64,000 nucleotides of DNA from assembly GCF_016908325.1 (NCBI RefSeq), contig NZ_JAFBDR010000001.1, positions 186,001 to 250,000 on the forward strand, in the 5' to 3' direction. This DNA comes from Aquibacillus albus. GTDB taxonomy: Bacteria > Bacillota > Bacilli > Bacillales > Amphibacillaceae. Under the pieces are notes generated by a model. The model was not told where the DNA came from and searched no databases. It worked only from the letters and a program-made list of their open reading frames with translations. The position numbers were made by a program, and so were the translations under genes. How positions within the stretch are numbered: position 1 is the first letter of the stretch; the number at the start of each line of letters is the position of its first letter. Positions 16,915-25,630 of the stretch are shown here, in pieces.

Positions 16915-17871
16915 ATGACATATTTGTTGCTTATAATTGGATTTGTATTATTAATAAAAGGGGCTGATTATTTTGTAGAAGGCTCCTCAAAAATAGCTGG
17001 TTTGCTACGTGTACCCCCTTTATTAATAGGGTTAACGATTGTAGCATTTGGCACCAGTTCTCCCGAAGCAACTGTAAGTATATTGGCAGCTGTTGAAGGT
17101 ACAGCAGACCTTGCTTTAGGAAATGTTGTCGGCAGTAACATTTTTAACATTTCTTTAGTTGTTGGGATTACCGCTATGATCAATCCTTTAAAAGTAGAAA
17201 ATAATACGATAAGAAAAGAAATTCCTTTTACATTATTATCCAGTGTTGCATTATTAATTCTTATTAGTGATGTATATTTACAATTTGTAAATGAAAATTT
17301 AATTTCTCGGAGCGATGGATTTATTTTTCTCCTTTTTCTTGCAGTATTTATCTTTTATATCTTTGAAGTAGCTAGGAATAGTCGAGAGGTAGAAGTTGCT
17401 GAGGAAGTAAAACTCGAAAGTGTAGGGTGGCTTAAAAATATACTCTATACAATTGGTGGTCTGCTAGCGATTATATTTGGTGGTGATCTAGTTGTAAATA
17501 GCAGTACGACTATCGCTTATAAAGTAGGAATGAGTGAAACATTAGTTGGATTGACTATTGTAGCAGTCGGTACTTCGCTGCCGGAACTCATTACATCTAT
17601 TACTGCTGCCATAAAGAAACATACAGACATTGCAATAGGAAATATAGTTGGTAGCAATATATTTAATATTTTGTTTGTGCTAGGTACCTCATCAGTAATA
17701 TCTCCGTTACCAGTAAATGGTAAAATATTTGTTGATATTTATTTAATGGTCCTGTTAACAGTTGTTTTATTCATTTTCTCTAGATCAAAAACAAGAATTA
17801 CAAGACTTGAGGGATGTGTACTTGCCGTCGTTTATGTAGGATATTTAGTTTACATTTTTATGAGAAATTAA
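16915..17871 (+). CDS. CaCA-family calcium/sodium antiporter (YrbG-like)
   Basis: Ten-helix membrane exchanger of the Ca2+/cation antiporter superfamily, expected to export Ca2+ (or another divalent ion) in exchange for Na+ or H+. The two inverted alpha repeats are clear: VAFGTSSPEATVSI with GNVVGSNIFN (residues 42-80) and VAVGTSLPELITSI with GNIVGSNIFN (about 220-255); the conserved Glu in each is the ion ligand. The 318-residue length is usual. The start follows TAGGAGGATAAG. It stands alone between a double palindrome and a terminator. Confidence 0.9.
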   Translation: MTYLLLIIGFVLLIKGADYFVEGSSKIAGLLRVPPLLIGLTIVAFGTSSPEATVSILAAVEGTADLALGNVVGSNIFNISLVVGITAMINPLKVENNTIRKEIPFTLLSSVALLILISDVYLQFVNENLISRSDGFIFLLFLAVFIFYIFEVARNSREVEVAEEVKLESVGWLKNILYTIGGLLAIIFGGDLVVNSSTTIAYKVGMSETLVGLTIVAVGTSLPELITSITAAIKKHTDIAIGNIVGSNIFNILFVLGTSSVISPLPVNGKIFVDIYLMVLLTVVLFIFSRSKTRITRLEGCVLAVVYVGYLVYIFMRN

Positions 17872-17873
17872 TG

Positions 17874-17914
17874 AAAAAAAGCGCGTATGAAACAGAACAT
17901 AACACGCTTTTTTA
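17874..17914 (+). terminator. Terminator of the antiporter gene
   Basis: Arms AAAAAAAGCGCGT and ACACGCTTTTTT with one mismatch, starting 3 bp after the stop codon. Confidence 0.85.
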
Positions 17915-17956
17915 ATTGGAAATTGTAAAATGGCTGGCTTAGGATAAATGGTGTAG

Positions 17957-17990
17957 GTTAGCGACGCCAGCTCCAGCTCCTAGCGACTAG
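17957..17990. repeat. GC-rich extragenic motif
   Basis: A locally GC-rich stretch in an AT-rich gap contains TAGCGAC twice (17960 and 17981 regions) around a tandem AGCTCC. It resembles short extragenic repeats I recall from Bacillaceae genomes, though only one copy is in this window. No gene is seen between 17915 and 18148. Confidence 0.4.
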
Positions 17991-18148
17991 TGATATTATT
18001 TTATGTCTCCATCTAGCCACTCCTTCATTCAATTCTTTATCTTTAATATGGATTACCTTTGCCTGAATTAAACTAACTTCATTGGAATTTAATTGAACGT
18101 ATCTTTTCAACTCAAAGGTAATAATAAAAGAGAAAGGGTTGATAATGA

Positions 18149-18343
18149 ATGGGTGCTATTCAGAGAAATGAATACCGATTTGAACCAGAATATAGTGTTA
18201 CGTATCAAAAAGGAGCAATCCATGTTTATAAAGGAAGTGAGTTTTTAGAAGAGGTCACATTTTCCTTTGACGGTAAGTATTCGGAATTAGAAAAAATTGA
18301 AAATATTGTCGATAAATATTGTCAAAAGCACAATATTCAATAA
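18149..18343 (+). CDS. Small conserved protein, possibly YbxH-like
   Basis: A 64-residue protein with alternating strand-like segments (YSVTYQKGAIHVYKGSEFLEEVTF) and a C-terminal helix (ELEKIENIVDKYCQKH). It resembles, from memory, the B. subtilis YbxH family (DUF5370), which has no known function. AAAGGG at 18134 precedes the start. It is first in a row of four very short genes ending in one terminator at 18908. Confidence 0.65.
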   Translation: MGAIQRNEYRFEPEYSVTYQKGAIHVYKGSEFLEEVTFSFDGKYSELEKIENIVDKYCQKHNIQ

Positions 18344-18426
18344 GAGGAAGCCTACAATTTTTTACCGTGACTGATTGTAGAAATTTTTCACAAACTATAT
18401 GTACAACTAAGAAAAGGAGTGTCATC

Positions 18427-18564
18427 ATGCGTAAAAGAAGAGGACAGAAACATGCAGCACTAACTAATAATAAGACGCCAAAAGAAAGTCTGCCTGAAGG
18501 TGGAGAATTGTTTAATCGGAGTGATCATAACCGACCGAAACAAGAGCCCGGCTCAAAAGAATAA
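18427..18564 (+). CDS. 45-residue basic hypothetical protein
   Basis: Short, highly charged protein (starts MRKRRGQKHAAL, ends KQEPGSKE) without hydrophobic core, probably unfolded. The AAAAGGAG site at 18412-18419 is well placed for the ATG at 18427, which supports real translation. The composition recalls small spore or nucleic-acid-binding proteins, but no family is recognised. It lies 83 bp after the YbxH-like gene and 19 bp before the next micro-gene. Confidence 0.55.
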   Translation: MRKRRGQKHAALTNNKTPKESLPEGGELFNRSDHNRPKQEPGSKE

Positions 18565-18583
18565 ATGAAAGGAGTTCAAGTGA

Positions 18584-18766
18584 ATGATACAAAAGAAAAA
18601 GATTAAAGATCATATGATTAATAGCCTTGGAGACGTTGATATTCGTGAACTTGAACACCAAATAACATATCCAGGACAACAAGAATTTAACCTTCGAAAT
18701 GTTAGCTTTACTCCTGGTGAGAATGAATATTTAAATGGAAATGGAGAAGAAAAATTCGATGGGTAA
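18584..18766 (+). CDS. 60-residue hypothetical protein
   Basis: Charged small protein with a possible N-terminal helix (KKIKDHMINSLGDVDIRELEHQI) and a Gly/Asn/Glu-rich tail. AAAGGAG at 18570 gives a good ribosome-binding site for the ATG. No family recognised. Its last 8 bp overlap the next gene, suggesting coupled translation. Confidence 0.55.
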   Translation: MIQKKKIKDHMINSLGDVDIRELEHQITYPGQQEFNLRNVSFTPGENEYLNGNGEEKFDG

Positions 18767-18908
18767 AAACAAGAGTAATACGCAGAAAGCAAAAAAAGAT
18801 TTTGATTATAAAAGGGATGATCATGGATTTTCTGAGGAGTTATCTGATGGGGGAGAGCGAGATAAAATAATAAAACAGCAATCATCAAAAAGCTGTGGAG
18901 GACTATAA
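18759..18908 (+). CDS. 49-residue hypothetical protein
   Basis: Starts MGKNKSNTQKAKKDFDYKRD and ends SSKSCGGL. The ATG overlaps the stop of the preceding gene and is preceded by GGAGAAG at 18743-18749. Hydrophilic, with a single Cys near the end; no family recognised. The stop codon lies directly at the base of the terminator hairpin, which is typical of a real last gene in a small operon. Confidence 0.5.
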   Translation: MGKNKSNTQKAKKDFDYKRDDHGFSEELSDGGERDKIIKQQSSKSCGGL

Positions 18909-18937
18909 AACAGATGGAGCTAGCTCCATCTGTTTTC
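18908..18937 (+). terminator. Terminator of the micro-gene operon
   Basis: Perfect palindrome with arms AAACAGATGGAGC and GCTCCATCTGTTT around TA, then TTTTCT. Confidence 0.92.
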
Positions 18938-19107
18938 TAATAAAATGGACATAGGAAATTATGTAGAATTAAGACGTTTCTTGCGGTTGCCCGGGAAATA
19001 TAAAAAGGAGTTTGGTTTTGAGGTTAAAAAATTGAAACAATCACGTATAGTTGATACTATAAATTTACATATTGGTAAGGAATAGTATGAATAGGAGTGG
19101 ATAGGAA

Positions 19108-19539
19108 ATGGACTTTAATTTATTTATGGGTGATGTAGTAAATGCCGCACGGAAGGATATAACAGAGTCAGGCTATGAAGAATTAAAAACACCGGAAGAA
19201 GTAGATGAAGCATTAGCTCGTGAAGGAACGACGTTAGTTATGATAAATTCCACATGTGGATGTGCAGGAGGTGTGGCTCGTCCAGCAGCAGCGAGTGCCA
19301 TTCACTATGATAAGCGGCCAGATCACTTGGTTACTGTTTTTGCTGGGCAAGATCGAGAAGCAACAGAAAGAGCAAGAGAATATTTTGAAGGATTTCCCCC
19401 TTCATCTCCTTCGTTTGCTTTATTAAAAGACGGGAAAATAGTAACGATGGTGGAAAGACATGATATTGAAGGATTTGGACCTGTCGATGTTGTGAATCGT
19501 TTACAAAACATATTCGACCAATATTGCGAAGAGATATAA
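19108..19539 (+). CDS. brxB: Bacilliredoxin BrxB (YqiW)
   Basis: DUF1094 thioredoxin-like protein that removes bacillithiol from oxidised proteins. The active site is CGC (Cys50-Gly-Cys52) in [11 protein letters not shown], followed by [15 protein letters not shown] and [15 protein letters not shown] blocks. Length 143 residues; the start MDFNLFM and the EEVDEAL segment match B. subtilis YqiW better than its paralogue YphP (BrxA). The start follows AGGAGTGGATAGGAA. Monocistronic, closed by a terminator. The organism therefore probably uses bacillithiol. Confidence 0.92.
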   Translation: MDFNLFMGDVVNAARKDITESGYEELKTPEEVDEALAREGTTLVMINSTCGCAGGVARPAAASAIHYDKRPDHLVTVFAGQDREATERAREYFEGFPPSSPSFALLKDGKIVTMVERHDIEGFGPVDVVNRLQNIFDQYCEEI

Positions 19540-19552
19540 TATACATTCAATC

Positions 19553-19595
19553 AAAAAATCCCTTGTCTTAATTATGAGTGGCAGGGGATTTTTTC
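19553..19595 (+). terminator. Terminator of brxB
   Basis: Arms AAAAAATCCC and GGGGATTTTTT with a long loop, 14 bp after the stop codon. Confidence 0.85.
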
Positions 19596-19678
19596 AACTT
19601 GAGATGCATTAGAAAAACTTCGTCACTAGTTAAGGAAGTTTTTCTTGAACTACAAACGTGATAAGGAGCTACCTTAAC

Positions 19679-20620
19679 GTGAAAATAGGATACCGGACAA
19701 TCAAAACAGCTATCGGAACACCTGTTGCTATTTGGATTGCACAATTAATACAATTAGATAATTTTGTTTCAGCAGGAATTATAACATTACTTTGTATCCA
19801 GCCTACTAGAAAAAGGTCCTTTTTAAGCTCTTGGCATCGATTTGGAGCTTGTTTATTAGCCATTTTGTTTTCAGTAATTATATTTGAATCAATAGGTTTT
19901 CATCCAATAGCCATCGGGATTTTACTTATTTTATTTATTCCTAGTACAGTAAAGCTTCGTCTATCACCTGGGATTGTAACTAGCTCAGTTATATTATTGC
20001 ACTTATATAGTGCAGGTAACATTACGTTATCCTTAGTCATTAACGAAGTAATTCTTATTAGTATAGGAATTGGTATTGCTTTACTTTTAAATTTATATAT
20101 GCCTAGCTTGGATAAAAATTTAATAGAGATGCAAAAAAAAGTCGAAAGGAATTTCAGTATTATATTAAAAGAAATTTCAATATATTTGAAAGAGGGGAGG
20201 CAGACGTGGACGGGAAAAGAAATTATTGAAACAGATCAACTGTTAAACAAAGCTGAACGGGTTGTTTTACGAGATCAAGAAAATCATGTGTTAAGGGATA
20301 GACATTCTTTTTATGACTATTTTATGATGCGAAAAAAACAATTTGAAATTGTAAGAAGAATGCTGCCATTAGTTAGTCAAATGGACGAGCTTTATGAGCA
20401 GTCATTCCGTATGGCGGATTTCTTTGATGAGCTTGCTGATTCGGTAAATCCCGGAAATACTGCAATTATTCATTTGCAAACAATTCGTGAGTTGAAGCAA
20501 CAGTTCAGTAATGATGAGCTACCAAAAACTAGAAAGGAATTTGAAACAAGAGCAAATTTATTTCGTTTGTTACATGAGATTGAACAATACTTGTTGATAA
20601 AGAAAAAAATGATCCAATAA
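19679..20620 (+). CDS. yqjA: YqjA-like aromatic acid exporter family membrane protein
   Basis: DUF939/FUSC-type protein: about five membrane helices in the first 150 residues, then a cytoplasmic helical domain of about 160 residues rich in charged residues (C-terminal DUF2955-like part). A GTG at 19658 would add seven residues, but AAGGAG at 19663-19668 points to the GTG at 19679, giving MKIGYRTIKTAIGTP as in the B. subtilis homologue. The substrate is unknown; export of aromatic acids is a family guess. It stands alone with a terminator behind it. Confidence 0.83.
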   Translation: MKIGYRTIKTAIGTPVAIWIAQLIQLDNFVSAGIITLLCIQPTRKRSFLSSWHRFGACLLAILFSVIIFESIGFHPIAIGILLILFIPSTVKLRLSPGIVTSSVILLHLYSAGNITLSLVINEVILISIGIGIALLLNLYMPSLDKNLIEMQKKVERNFSIILKEISIYLKEGRQTWTGKEIIETDQLLNKAERVVLRDQENHVLRDRHSFYDYFMMRKKQFEIVRRMLPLVSQMDELYEQSFRMADFFDELADSVNPGNTAIIHLQTIRELKQQFSNDELPKTRKEFETRANLFRLLHEIEQYLLIKKKMIQ

Positions 20621-20717
20621 TTCAGTTTTTAACCTCGATACAAGCCCTGATGAACTGGATTTGACATAAGGGAAGACAGATGGAAGAATTTACGGCTTCA
20701 ATGTACCGCTATAAAAA

Positions 20718-20755
20718 AACAGACTGCTTGTAGTACTAAGCAGTCTGCTTTTTAA
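20718..20755 (+). terminator. Terminator between yqjA and the Prli42-like gene
   Basis: Arms CAGACTGCTT and AAGCAGTCTG with loop GTAGTACT, then TTTTTAAT; A run on the left makes it usable from both strands. Confidence 0.9.
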
Positions 20756-20761
20756 TATGTT

Positions 20762-20896
20762 TTAAATAAACATTGCTAATCCGTAAGTGAAAGTAGATAA
20801 AATCATTAAGATTACCATTATATAAATAATTATTTTCATACGTCGTTCTCTTTTTGAAGGTTTTCTTTCAAAGGGTTGATTATTTTTAGCCGCCAT
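20762..20896 (-). CDS. Prli42-like stressosome-anchor micro-protein
   Basis: A 44-residue protein: basic, Asn-rich N-terminus, the positively charged run KRERRMK and one C-terminal membrane helix (IIIYIMVILMILSTFTYGLAMFI cut after 20 is residues 22-44). GAAGGAGGAG lies just upstream of the ATG on the minus strand, strong support for translation. The layout, a basic patch followed by one membrane helix at the very end, matches Prli42 of Listeria and relatives, which tethers the stressosome to the membrane. The match is from memory of the family pattern, so the name is tentative; the gene itself is likely real. Confidence 0.7.
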   Translation of the reverse strand: MAAKNNQPFERKPSKRERRMKIIIYIMVILMILSTFTYGLAMFI

Positions 20897-21095
20897 TTTA
20901 TACTCCTCCTTCACTTCCCTCGTTATATTGTATTTTACCTTGAATATGCTTGAAGGACAACCCTAGAAATGTCTAATTTAACGAGTTGTATATGAGAATA
21001 TAAACAGTAAATAACGCAGAGGCTTTATAATAATTGACAATCGATTAACCATTCGCTAACGTACTAAATAACCGTTACTCAAGGAGGTAAAAAAG

Positions 21096-22214
21096 TTGGT
21101 AAATGAAGACCGGTTAGTTAAAGAATTTTTAGAACTAGTGCAAATAGATTCTGAAACAAAATTTGAAAATGAAATAGCAAAAGTATTAAAAGGAAAATTT
21201 GAAAACTTAGGGATAGAAGTAGTAGAAGATGATAGTAAGGAGAAGACTGGACATGGTTCAGGAAATTTAATTTGTACATTCAAGGGAAATAAACAAAATG
21301 CAGACCCTATTTATTTTACTTCCCATATGGACACTGTTGTACCGGGTCAAAATGTGAAGCCATCAATCAAAGACGGTTATATTGTATCAGATGGGAGCAC
21401 AATACTAGGTGCAGATGATAAAGCAGGTTTAGCTGCAATGTTTGAAGCAGTACGAGTAATCAAAGAAAATGATATGGAACATGGGGATATACAATTTGTT
21501 ATTACTGCTGGTGAAGAGTCAGGACTTGTAGGCGCTAAGGCGTTAGATATGGAGTTAATTAAAGCGAAGTTCGGTTATGCGATAGATAGTGATGGACAAG
21601 TTGGTGATATTATTGTTGCCGCACCTACACAAGCTAAATTACATGCAATTGTAAAAGGAAAGACAGCCCATGCAGGTGTAGCTCCAGAGAAGGGAGTATC
21701 AGCTATAACAATTGCTGCAAAGTCCATAGCTAAAATGCCATTGGGGAGAATAGATGAAGAAACTACAGCTAATATCGGTCGATTTGAAGGTGGTACACAA
21801 ACAAATGTCGTTTGTGACTCTGTGGAAATCTTGGCTGAGGCAAGATCACTTGAACCAGAAAAAATGGAAAAACAAGTAATGAAAATGAAAAAAGCATTTG
21901 AAGAAGTAGCTGACCAAATGGGTGGAAGTGTAGAAATTGAAATTAAAGTCATGTATCCAGGTTACAAACAACAAGCAGATGATTATTTGGTGCAGGTTGC
22001 TCAACGTGCTGCCCAATCGATTGGAAGAACAAGCAAGCTACGTAAAAGTGGTGGAGGTAGTGACGCCAATGTAATTTCAGGACACGGCATTCCAACCGTA
22101 AATTTAGCAGTAGGGTACGAGGATATACATACGAAGAATGAGCGTATGCCGATAAATGAATTAATTAAAATGACAGAGTTGATTACAGCAATTGTTCGAG
22201 AGGTTGCCAATTAG
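21096..22214 (+). CDS. yqjE: M20-family peptidase, tripeptidase T-like (YqjE)
   Basis: Di-zinc metallopeptidase of the PepT/YqjE group, expected to cleave short peptides in the cytoplasm. Metal-binding elements are visible: HMDTV (about residue 80), the bridging Asp in GADDKAG, the general-base pair in TAGEESG, the second Asp in AIDSDG, and a late His in GHGIPTVNLAVGYEDIHT. The 372-residue length and start (NEDRLVKEFLELVQIDSETK) fit B. subtilis YqjE. TTG start, supported by AAGGAGG at 21081-21087. A possible sigma-A -35 TTGACA lies near 21035. Confidence 0.9.
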   Translation: MVNEDRLVKEFLELVQIDSETKFENEIAKVLKGKFENLGIEVVEDDSKEKTGHGSGNLICTFKGNKQNADPIYFTSHMDTVVPGQNVKPSIKDGYIVSDGSTILGADDKAGLAAMFEAVRVIKENDMEHGDIQFVITAGEESGLVGAKALDMELIKAKFGYAIDSDGQVGDIIVAAPTQAKLHAIVKGKTAHAGVAPEKGVSAITIAAKSIAKMPLGRIDEETTANIGRFEGGTQTNVVCDSVEILAEARSLEPEKMEKQVMKMKKAFEEVADQMGGSVEIEIKVMYPGYKQQADDYLVQVAQRAAQSIGRTSKLRKSGGGSDANVISGHGIPTVNLAVGYEDIHTKNERMPINELIKMTELITAIVREVAN

Positions 22215-22285
22215 ATGTTAAAGTAATTTAATATTTCCGTCCATGGATTCATCCTTTTTCGTTCTTCATGACAGCTGTTAGATTG

Positions 22286-22313
22286 TGGTATAATGGTATT
22301 GGAACAAATGTTC
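22286..22313 (+). promoter_or_regulatory. Extended -10 promoter with LexA box upstream of dinB
   Basis: TGGTATAAT at 22286-22294 is an extended -10 element. Eight bases later GAACAAATGTTC (22302-22313) fits the Gram-positive LexA/DinR operator GAACNNNNGTTC exactly and would cover the start of transcription. SOS induction of the polymerase gene is therefore inferred. Confidence 0.75.
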
Positions 22314-22330
22314 TGAAAAGGGAGATAATG

Positions 22331-23578
22331 ATGTCAAAGTGGTATCCAAAGAAAGGTCGTGTCATATTTCACGTTGATATGAATAGCTTCTATGCATCGG
22401 TGGAAATGGCCTATAATCCAGAACTAAAAGGAAAGCCCTTAGCGATTGCTGGTAATCCTGAAGAAAGAAGAGGGATTGTTGTCACAAGCAGTTATGAAGC
22501 AAGAGCTAAAGGTGTAAAAACTACGATGCCTTTGTGGGAAGCAAGACGGTTATGCCCTGATTTAATTGTGATGCGTCCAAACTTTAATCGTTATCGGAAA
22601 GCCTCAAAAGAAATGTTTAAAATTCTATCAGAAGTAACACCATATATTCAGCCTGTTTCTATTGATGAAGGATACATGGATATCACAGAATGTCAACAAC
22701 AAGGGACACCACCAGAAATTGCTGAAAAAATACAGCAAAGAATATTGAATGAATTAGATTTGCCTTGCAGCATCGGAATAGCACCAAACAAATTTTTAGC
22801 CAAAATGGCCTCAGATATGAAAAAACCTTTAGGTATTACCATATTAAGAAAGCGTGATTTACCACAAAAGTTGTGGCCTTTGACTGTTGAATCAATGTAT
22901 GGAGTTGGATCTAAAACGGCAACTAAATTAAATCAGGTCAATATTCAAACAATTGAAGATTTGGTAAGAGCCGATTTGTATACATTAAAAAGACTATTAG
23001 GTATTAATGGAGAACGATTGCAAAATCGTGCTAAAGGAATAGATCCTAGCCCGGTAGATCCGGATGCCATTTACGAATTTAAAAGTATAGGTAGTTCGGA
23101 AACTTTACCTCATGACACAACCAATGAGAGTGAAATAAAAAGACTATTGAGACAACTGGCGAGAAATGTGGCAAGACGAGTAAAACGAAAACAGGCAGTT
23201 GGTCAAACGGTTCAACTGACTATACGTTATTATAATCGTAAAACAATCACGAGAAGTTTAAAGTTGTCAGAATATATAGAGACTGAAGATGATATTTTTG
23301 CTATCAGTGTTGACTTATTTGAACAAAATTGGAACGGAGAACCAATTCGTTTATTAGGGACTACTTTACAGGATGTTATGGAGAAAAAAGATGTTGCACA
23401 ACAATTAGATTTGTTTACGTATGAAAATGAAGCAAATAAGGAAAAGTTGTATATGGCAATCGATCAACTAACAGAGAAGTATGGAAAAAATCCTTTTACT
23501 AACATATCAAGCAGTGAAGAAAATGACCAGCCAAGAACAAGCTTTCAAAAGGACTTTTTAGATGATTACTTTAGATAA
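22331..23578 (+). CDS. dinB: DNA polymerase IV (Y family)
   Basis: Error-prone translesion polymerase. The palm carries FHVDMNSFYASVE (metal Asp) and the catalytic VSIDEGYMDIT, followed by CSIGIAPNKFLAKMAS, the thumb HhH region (YGVGSKTATKLNQ) and the little-finger domain. Near the end QQLDLFTYE looks like a beta-clamp-binding QLxLF motif (about residues 357-361). 415 residues, as in B. subtilis YqjH. ATGs at 22328 and 22331 both fit; GGGAGAT favours the second. A LexA box lies just upstream. Confidence 0.94.
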   Translation: MSKWYPKKGRVIFHVDMNSFYASVEMAYNPELKGKPLAIAGNPEERRGIVVTSSYEARAKGVKTTMPLWEARRLCPDLIVMRPNFNRYRKASKEMFKILSEVTPYIQPVSIDEGYMDITECQQQGTPPEIAEKIQQRILNELDLPCSIGIAPNKFLAKMASDMKKPLGITILRKRDLPQKLWPLTVESMYGVGSKTATKLNQVNIQTIEDLVRADLYTLKRLLGINGERLQNRAKGIDPSPVDPDAIYEFKSIGSSETLPHDTTNESEIKRLLRQLARNVARRVKRKQAVGQTVQLTIRYYNRKTITRSLKLSEYIETEDDIFAISVDLFEQNWNGEPIRLLGTTLQDVMEKKDVAQQLDLFTYENEANKEKLYMAIDQLTEKYGKNPFTNISSSEENDQPRTSFQKDFLDDYFR

Positions 23579-23625
23579 ATGGATAAATGTTTCCTGCGGG
23601 AAAAGGAATAGCTTATTATATTTAG

Positions 23626-23663
23626 AAAAAGGATGTCCGACAAGTTCGGAACATCCTTCTTAT
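23626..23663. terminator. Bidirectional terminator between dinB and rnz
   Basis: Arms AAGGATGTCCGA and TTCGGAACATCCTT around CAAG, with A and T runs at the two ends, between converging genes. Confidence 0.88.
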
Positions 23664-24580
23664 GATTTTGAAGGTATTTCTTTTTCATAAAAGTCAAATG
23701 CAATATCGGTGTTAATAAATAACTGACGAGCTTCAGCAAGTAAATGTTCGTCTTGTTGATAACGGGATGAAATATGTGTTAAAATCAATTGCTTTACATC
23801 ACTATGTTTTGCTAATGTTGCAGCTTGTTTGGTGGTTGAATGATAGTATTGATCTGCTAGTTGTTCTTCTTCACTGCCAAAAGTGGCTTCATGAACTAAT
23901 ACATCAGATTCCTTTATAAAGGAAGATAGCGTTGGTAAATATCTTGTGTCACCAAGAATAGTAATGACACGACCAGGTTTATTTGGTCCGATAAAATCTA
24001 CGCTGTTTATCGTACGTCCATCTGGCAGTGTAACGGAATCGGTATCTTTTATTTGTTGATAAATTGGACCAGGTTGAATACCAGCTGCAGCTAGCTTTTC
24101 AGGCTGTAATTGTCCAGGTTTATCTTTCTCAATGACACGATAGCCAAAGCAAGTTACCCCATGTTCTAGTTTTGTAGCTAATACTCGAAATGATTCATCT
24201 TCAAAAATAACACCATCGTTCACTTCTTTATAAAATAATTCGTAAGTCAAGCTAGTTCCACTTACACGTAAACTTGCCTCTACATATTCTTTAATACCAG
24301 GAGGACCAAAAATAGTTAATGGGCTTTCACCGCTTTGGAAAGAACGACTGCTTAAAAGACCTGGCAGACCATATATGTGATCTCCATGTAAGTGTGTAAT
24401 GAATATTTTATCTATTTTTCTAGGGCGTATATTCGTTCTTAAAATTTGGTGTTGGGTTGCTTCTCCACAATCAAATAACCAAACACTTCCTTTTTCCTGA
24501 AGTAACTCTAAAGCAATAGCAGAAACATTTCTTTCTTTTGATGGTACCCCTGATCCTGTTCCTAGAAATATTAACTTCAT
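23660..24580 (-). CDS. rnz: Ribonuclease Z
   Basis: Metallo-beta-lactamase-fold endonuclease that trims the 3' end of tRNA precursors lacking CCA. Visible are the N-terminal [14 protein letters not shown], the zinc motif THLHGDH (about residues 62-68), the flexible-arm region ([16 protein letters not shown]) and later His/Asp ligands in LGDTR, VHEATF and LTHISSR. 306 residues, as expected for the short bacterial form. I start at the ATG 24580, behind TAGGAGGT; a longer TTG/ATG reading to 24607 would run into namA. It is last in a minus-strand operon GDPD-namA-rnz. Confidence 0.95.
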   Translation of the reverse strand: MKLIFLGTGSGVPSKERNVSAIALELLQEKGSVWLFDCGEATQHQILRTNIRPRKIDKIFITHLHGDHIYGLPGLLSSRSFQSGESPLTIFGPPGIKEYVEASLRVSGTSLTYELFYKEVNDGVIFEDESFRVLATKLEHGVTCFGYRVIEKDKPGQLQPEKLAAAGIQPGPIYQQIKDTDSVTLPDGRTINSVDFIGPNKPGRVITILGDTRYLPTLSSFIKESDVLVHEATFGSEEEQLADQYYHSTTKQAATLAKHSDVKQLILTHISSRYQQDEHLLAEARQLFINTDIAFDFYEKEIPSKS

Positions 24581-24591
24581 ATAAATACCTC

Positions 24592-25611
24592 CTAACCGTT
24601 TTTCCATCCACGAATATACTGTTTAGGAGCATCTAATGAATAACCTAGCTCATCTGCCGCTGCTTTAGACCAGTATGGGTTACGTAAAAGTGCTCGTGCA
24701 ACGAAAATTAAATCAGCACGGTTATTTTGTATTATTTCTTCTGCTTGAATACCTGATGTAATCAGTCCAACTGCACCGGTCGCAATAGTTACCTTTTGTT
24801 TAATTTTCTCAGCTGCAGGAACTTGGTAGCCTGGGTATGCTGATATGGTAGCTGGAACGACACCACCTGAACTACAATCAATTAAGTCGATTCCTTGTTC
24901 TTTCATTCGTTTTGCAAAATAAGTAATGTCATCTAATGAATTTCCTTCTGCGTTGTATTCATTTGTTGAAATTCGTACGAAAATTGGTCCGTCCCATTCT
25001 TCTTTTACACGATCGATAATTTCAGATAATAAACGATAGCGATTTTCCTTTGATCCTCCATATTGATCGTTTCTATGGTTGGTAAGAGGTGATAAAAACT
25101 GGTTTATTAAATATCCATGAGCACCATGTATTTCAATGATGTCAAAGCCAGCCTCTTTAGCTCTTTGCGCTCCTCTTTTAAAAGAGATGATTGTTTCTTC
25201 TATATCTTCCACAGTCATTTCTTTCGGAGTTTGGTAATTTTCATTAAACCGGATAGAACTTGGAGCATGTATCGTCTCTAGTTCTGCTTTTCTTCCAGCA
25301 TGTGCAAGTTGAATACTGCTCTTTGCGCCGTGGGCATGCACACGATCCGAGATTTGTTTAAGACCTTGAATGTGATCATCGCTCCAAATGCCGAGATCTC
25401 TTGTCGATATTCTACCTTCAGGTTGTACTGCTGTTGCCTCAACCATCACTAATCCAACTTGACCAGCTGCTCTAGATTCATAATGAGTGATGTGGAAGGG
25501 CTGAACAGTGCCATTCTCTGACTCGCAGGAGTACATACACATTGGTGACATAACAATTCGATTTTTTAATGTAACTTGTTTAAAAGTAATTGGACTAAAA
25601 AGTTTGTACAT
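24592..25611 (-). CDS. namA: NADPH dehydrogenase, old yellow enzyme (YqjM)
   Basis: FMN-dependent ene-reductase of the thermophilic-like OYE class that reduces activated C=C bonds and helps against electrophile stress. The class-specific Cys (Cys25 in SPMCMYS), the His pair in EIHGAHGYL, the [10 protein letters not shown] loop and the phosphate-binding [10 protein letters not shown] near the C-terminus are all present. 339 residues. ATG at 25611 with GGGGG nine bases upstream. It lies 11 bp before rnz and 19 bp after the phosphodiesterase gene, so all three are likely one transcript. Confidence 0.95.
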   Translation of the reverse strand: MYKLFSPITFKQVTLKNRIVMSPMCMYSCESENGTVQPFHITHYESRAAGQVGLVMVEATAVQPEGRISTRDLGIWSDDHIQGLKQISDRVHAHGAKSSIQLAHAGRKAELETIHAPSSIRFNENYQTPKEMTVEDIEETIISFKRGAQRAKEAGFDIIEIHGAHGYLINQFLSPLTNHRNDQYGGSKENRYRLLSEIIDRVKEEWDGPIFVRISTNEYNAEGNSLDDITYFAKRMKEQGIDLIDCSSGGVVPATISAYPGYQVPAAEKIKQKVTIATGAVGLITSGIQAEEIIQNNRADLIFVARALLRNPYWSKAAADELGYSLDAPKQYIRGWKNG

Positions 25612-25630
25612 CAATACAATCCCCCTACGG

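Noticed and set aside
18945-19085. 46-codon frame between the micro-gene terminator and brxB
   Set aside because: No ribosome-binding site before the ATG and no recognisable family; it may be chance, though the composition is protein-like.
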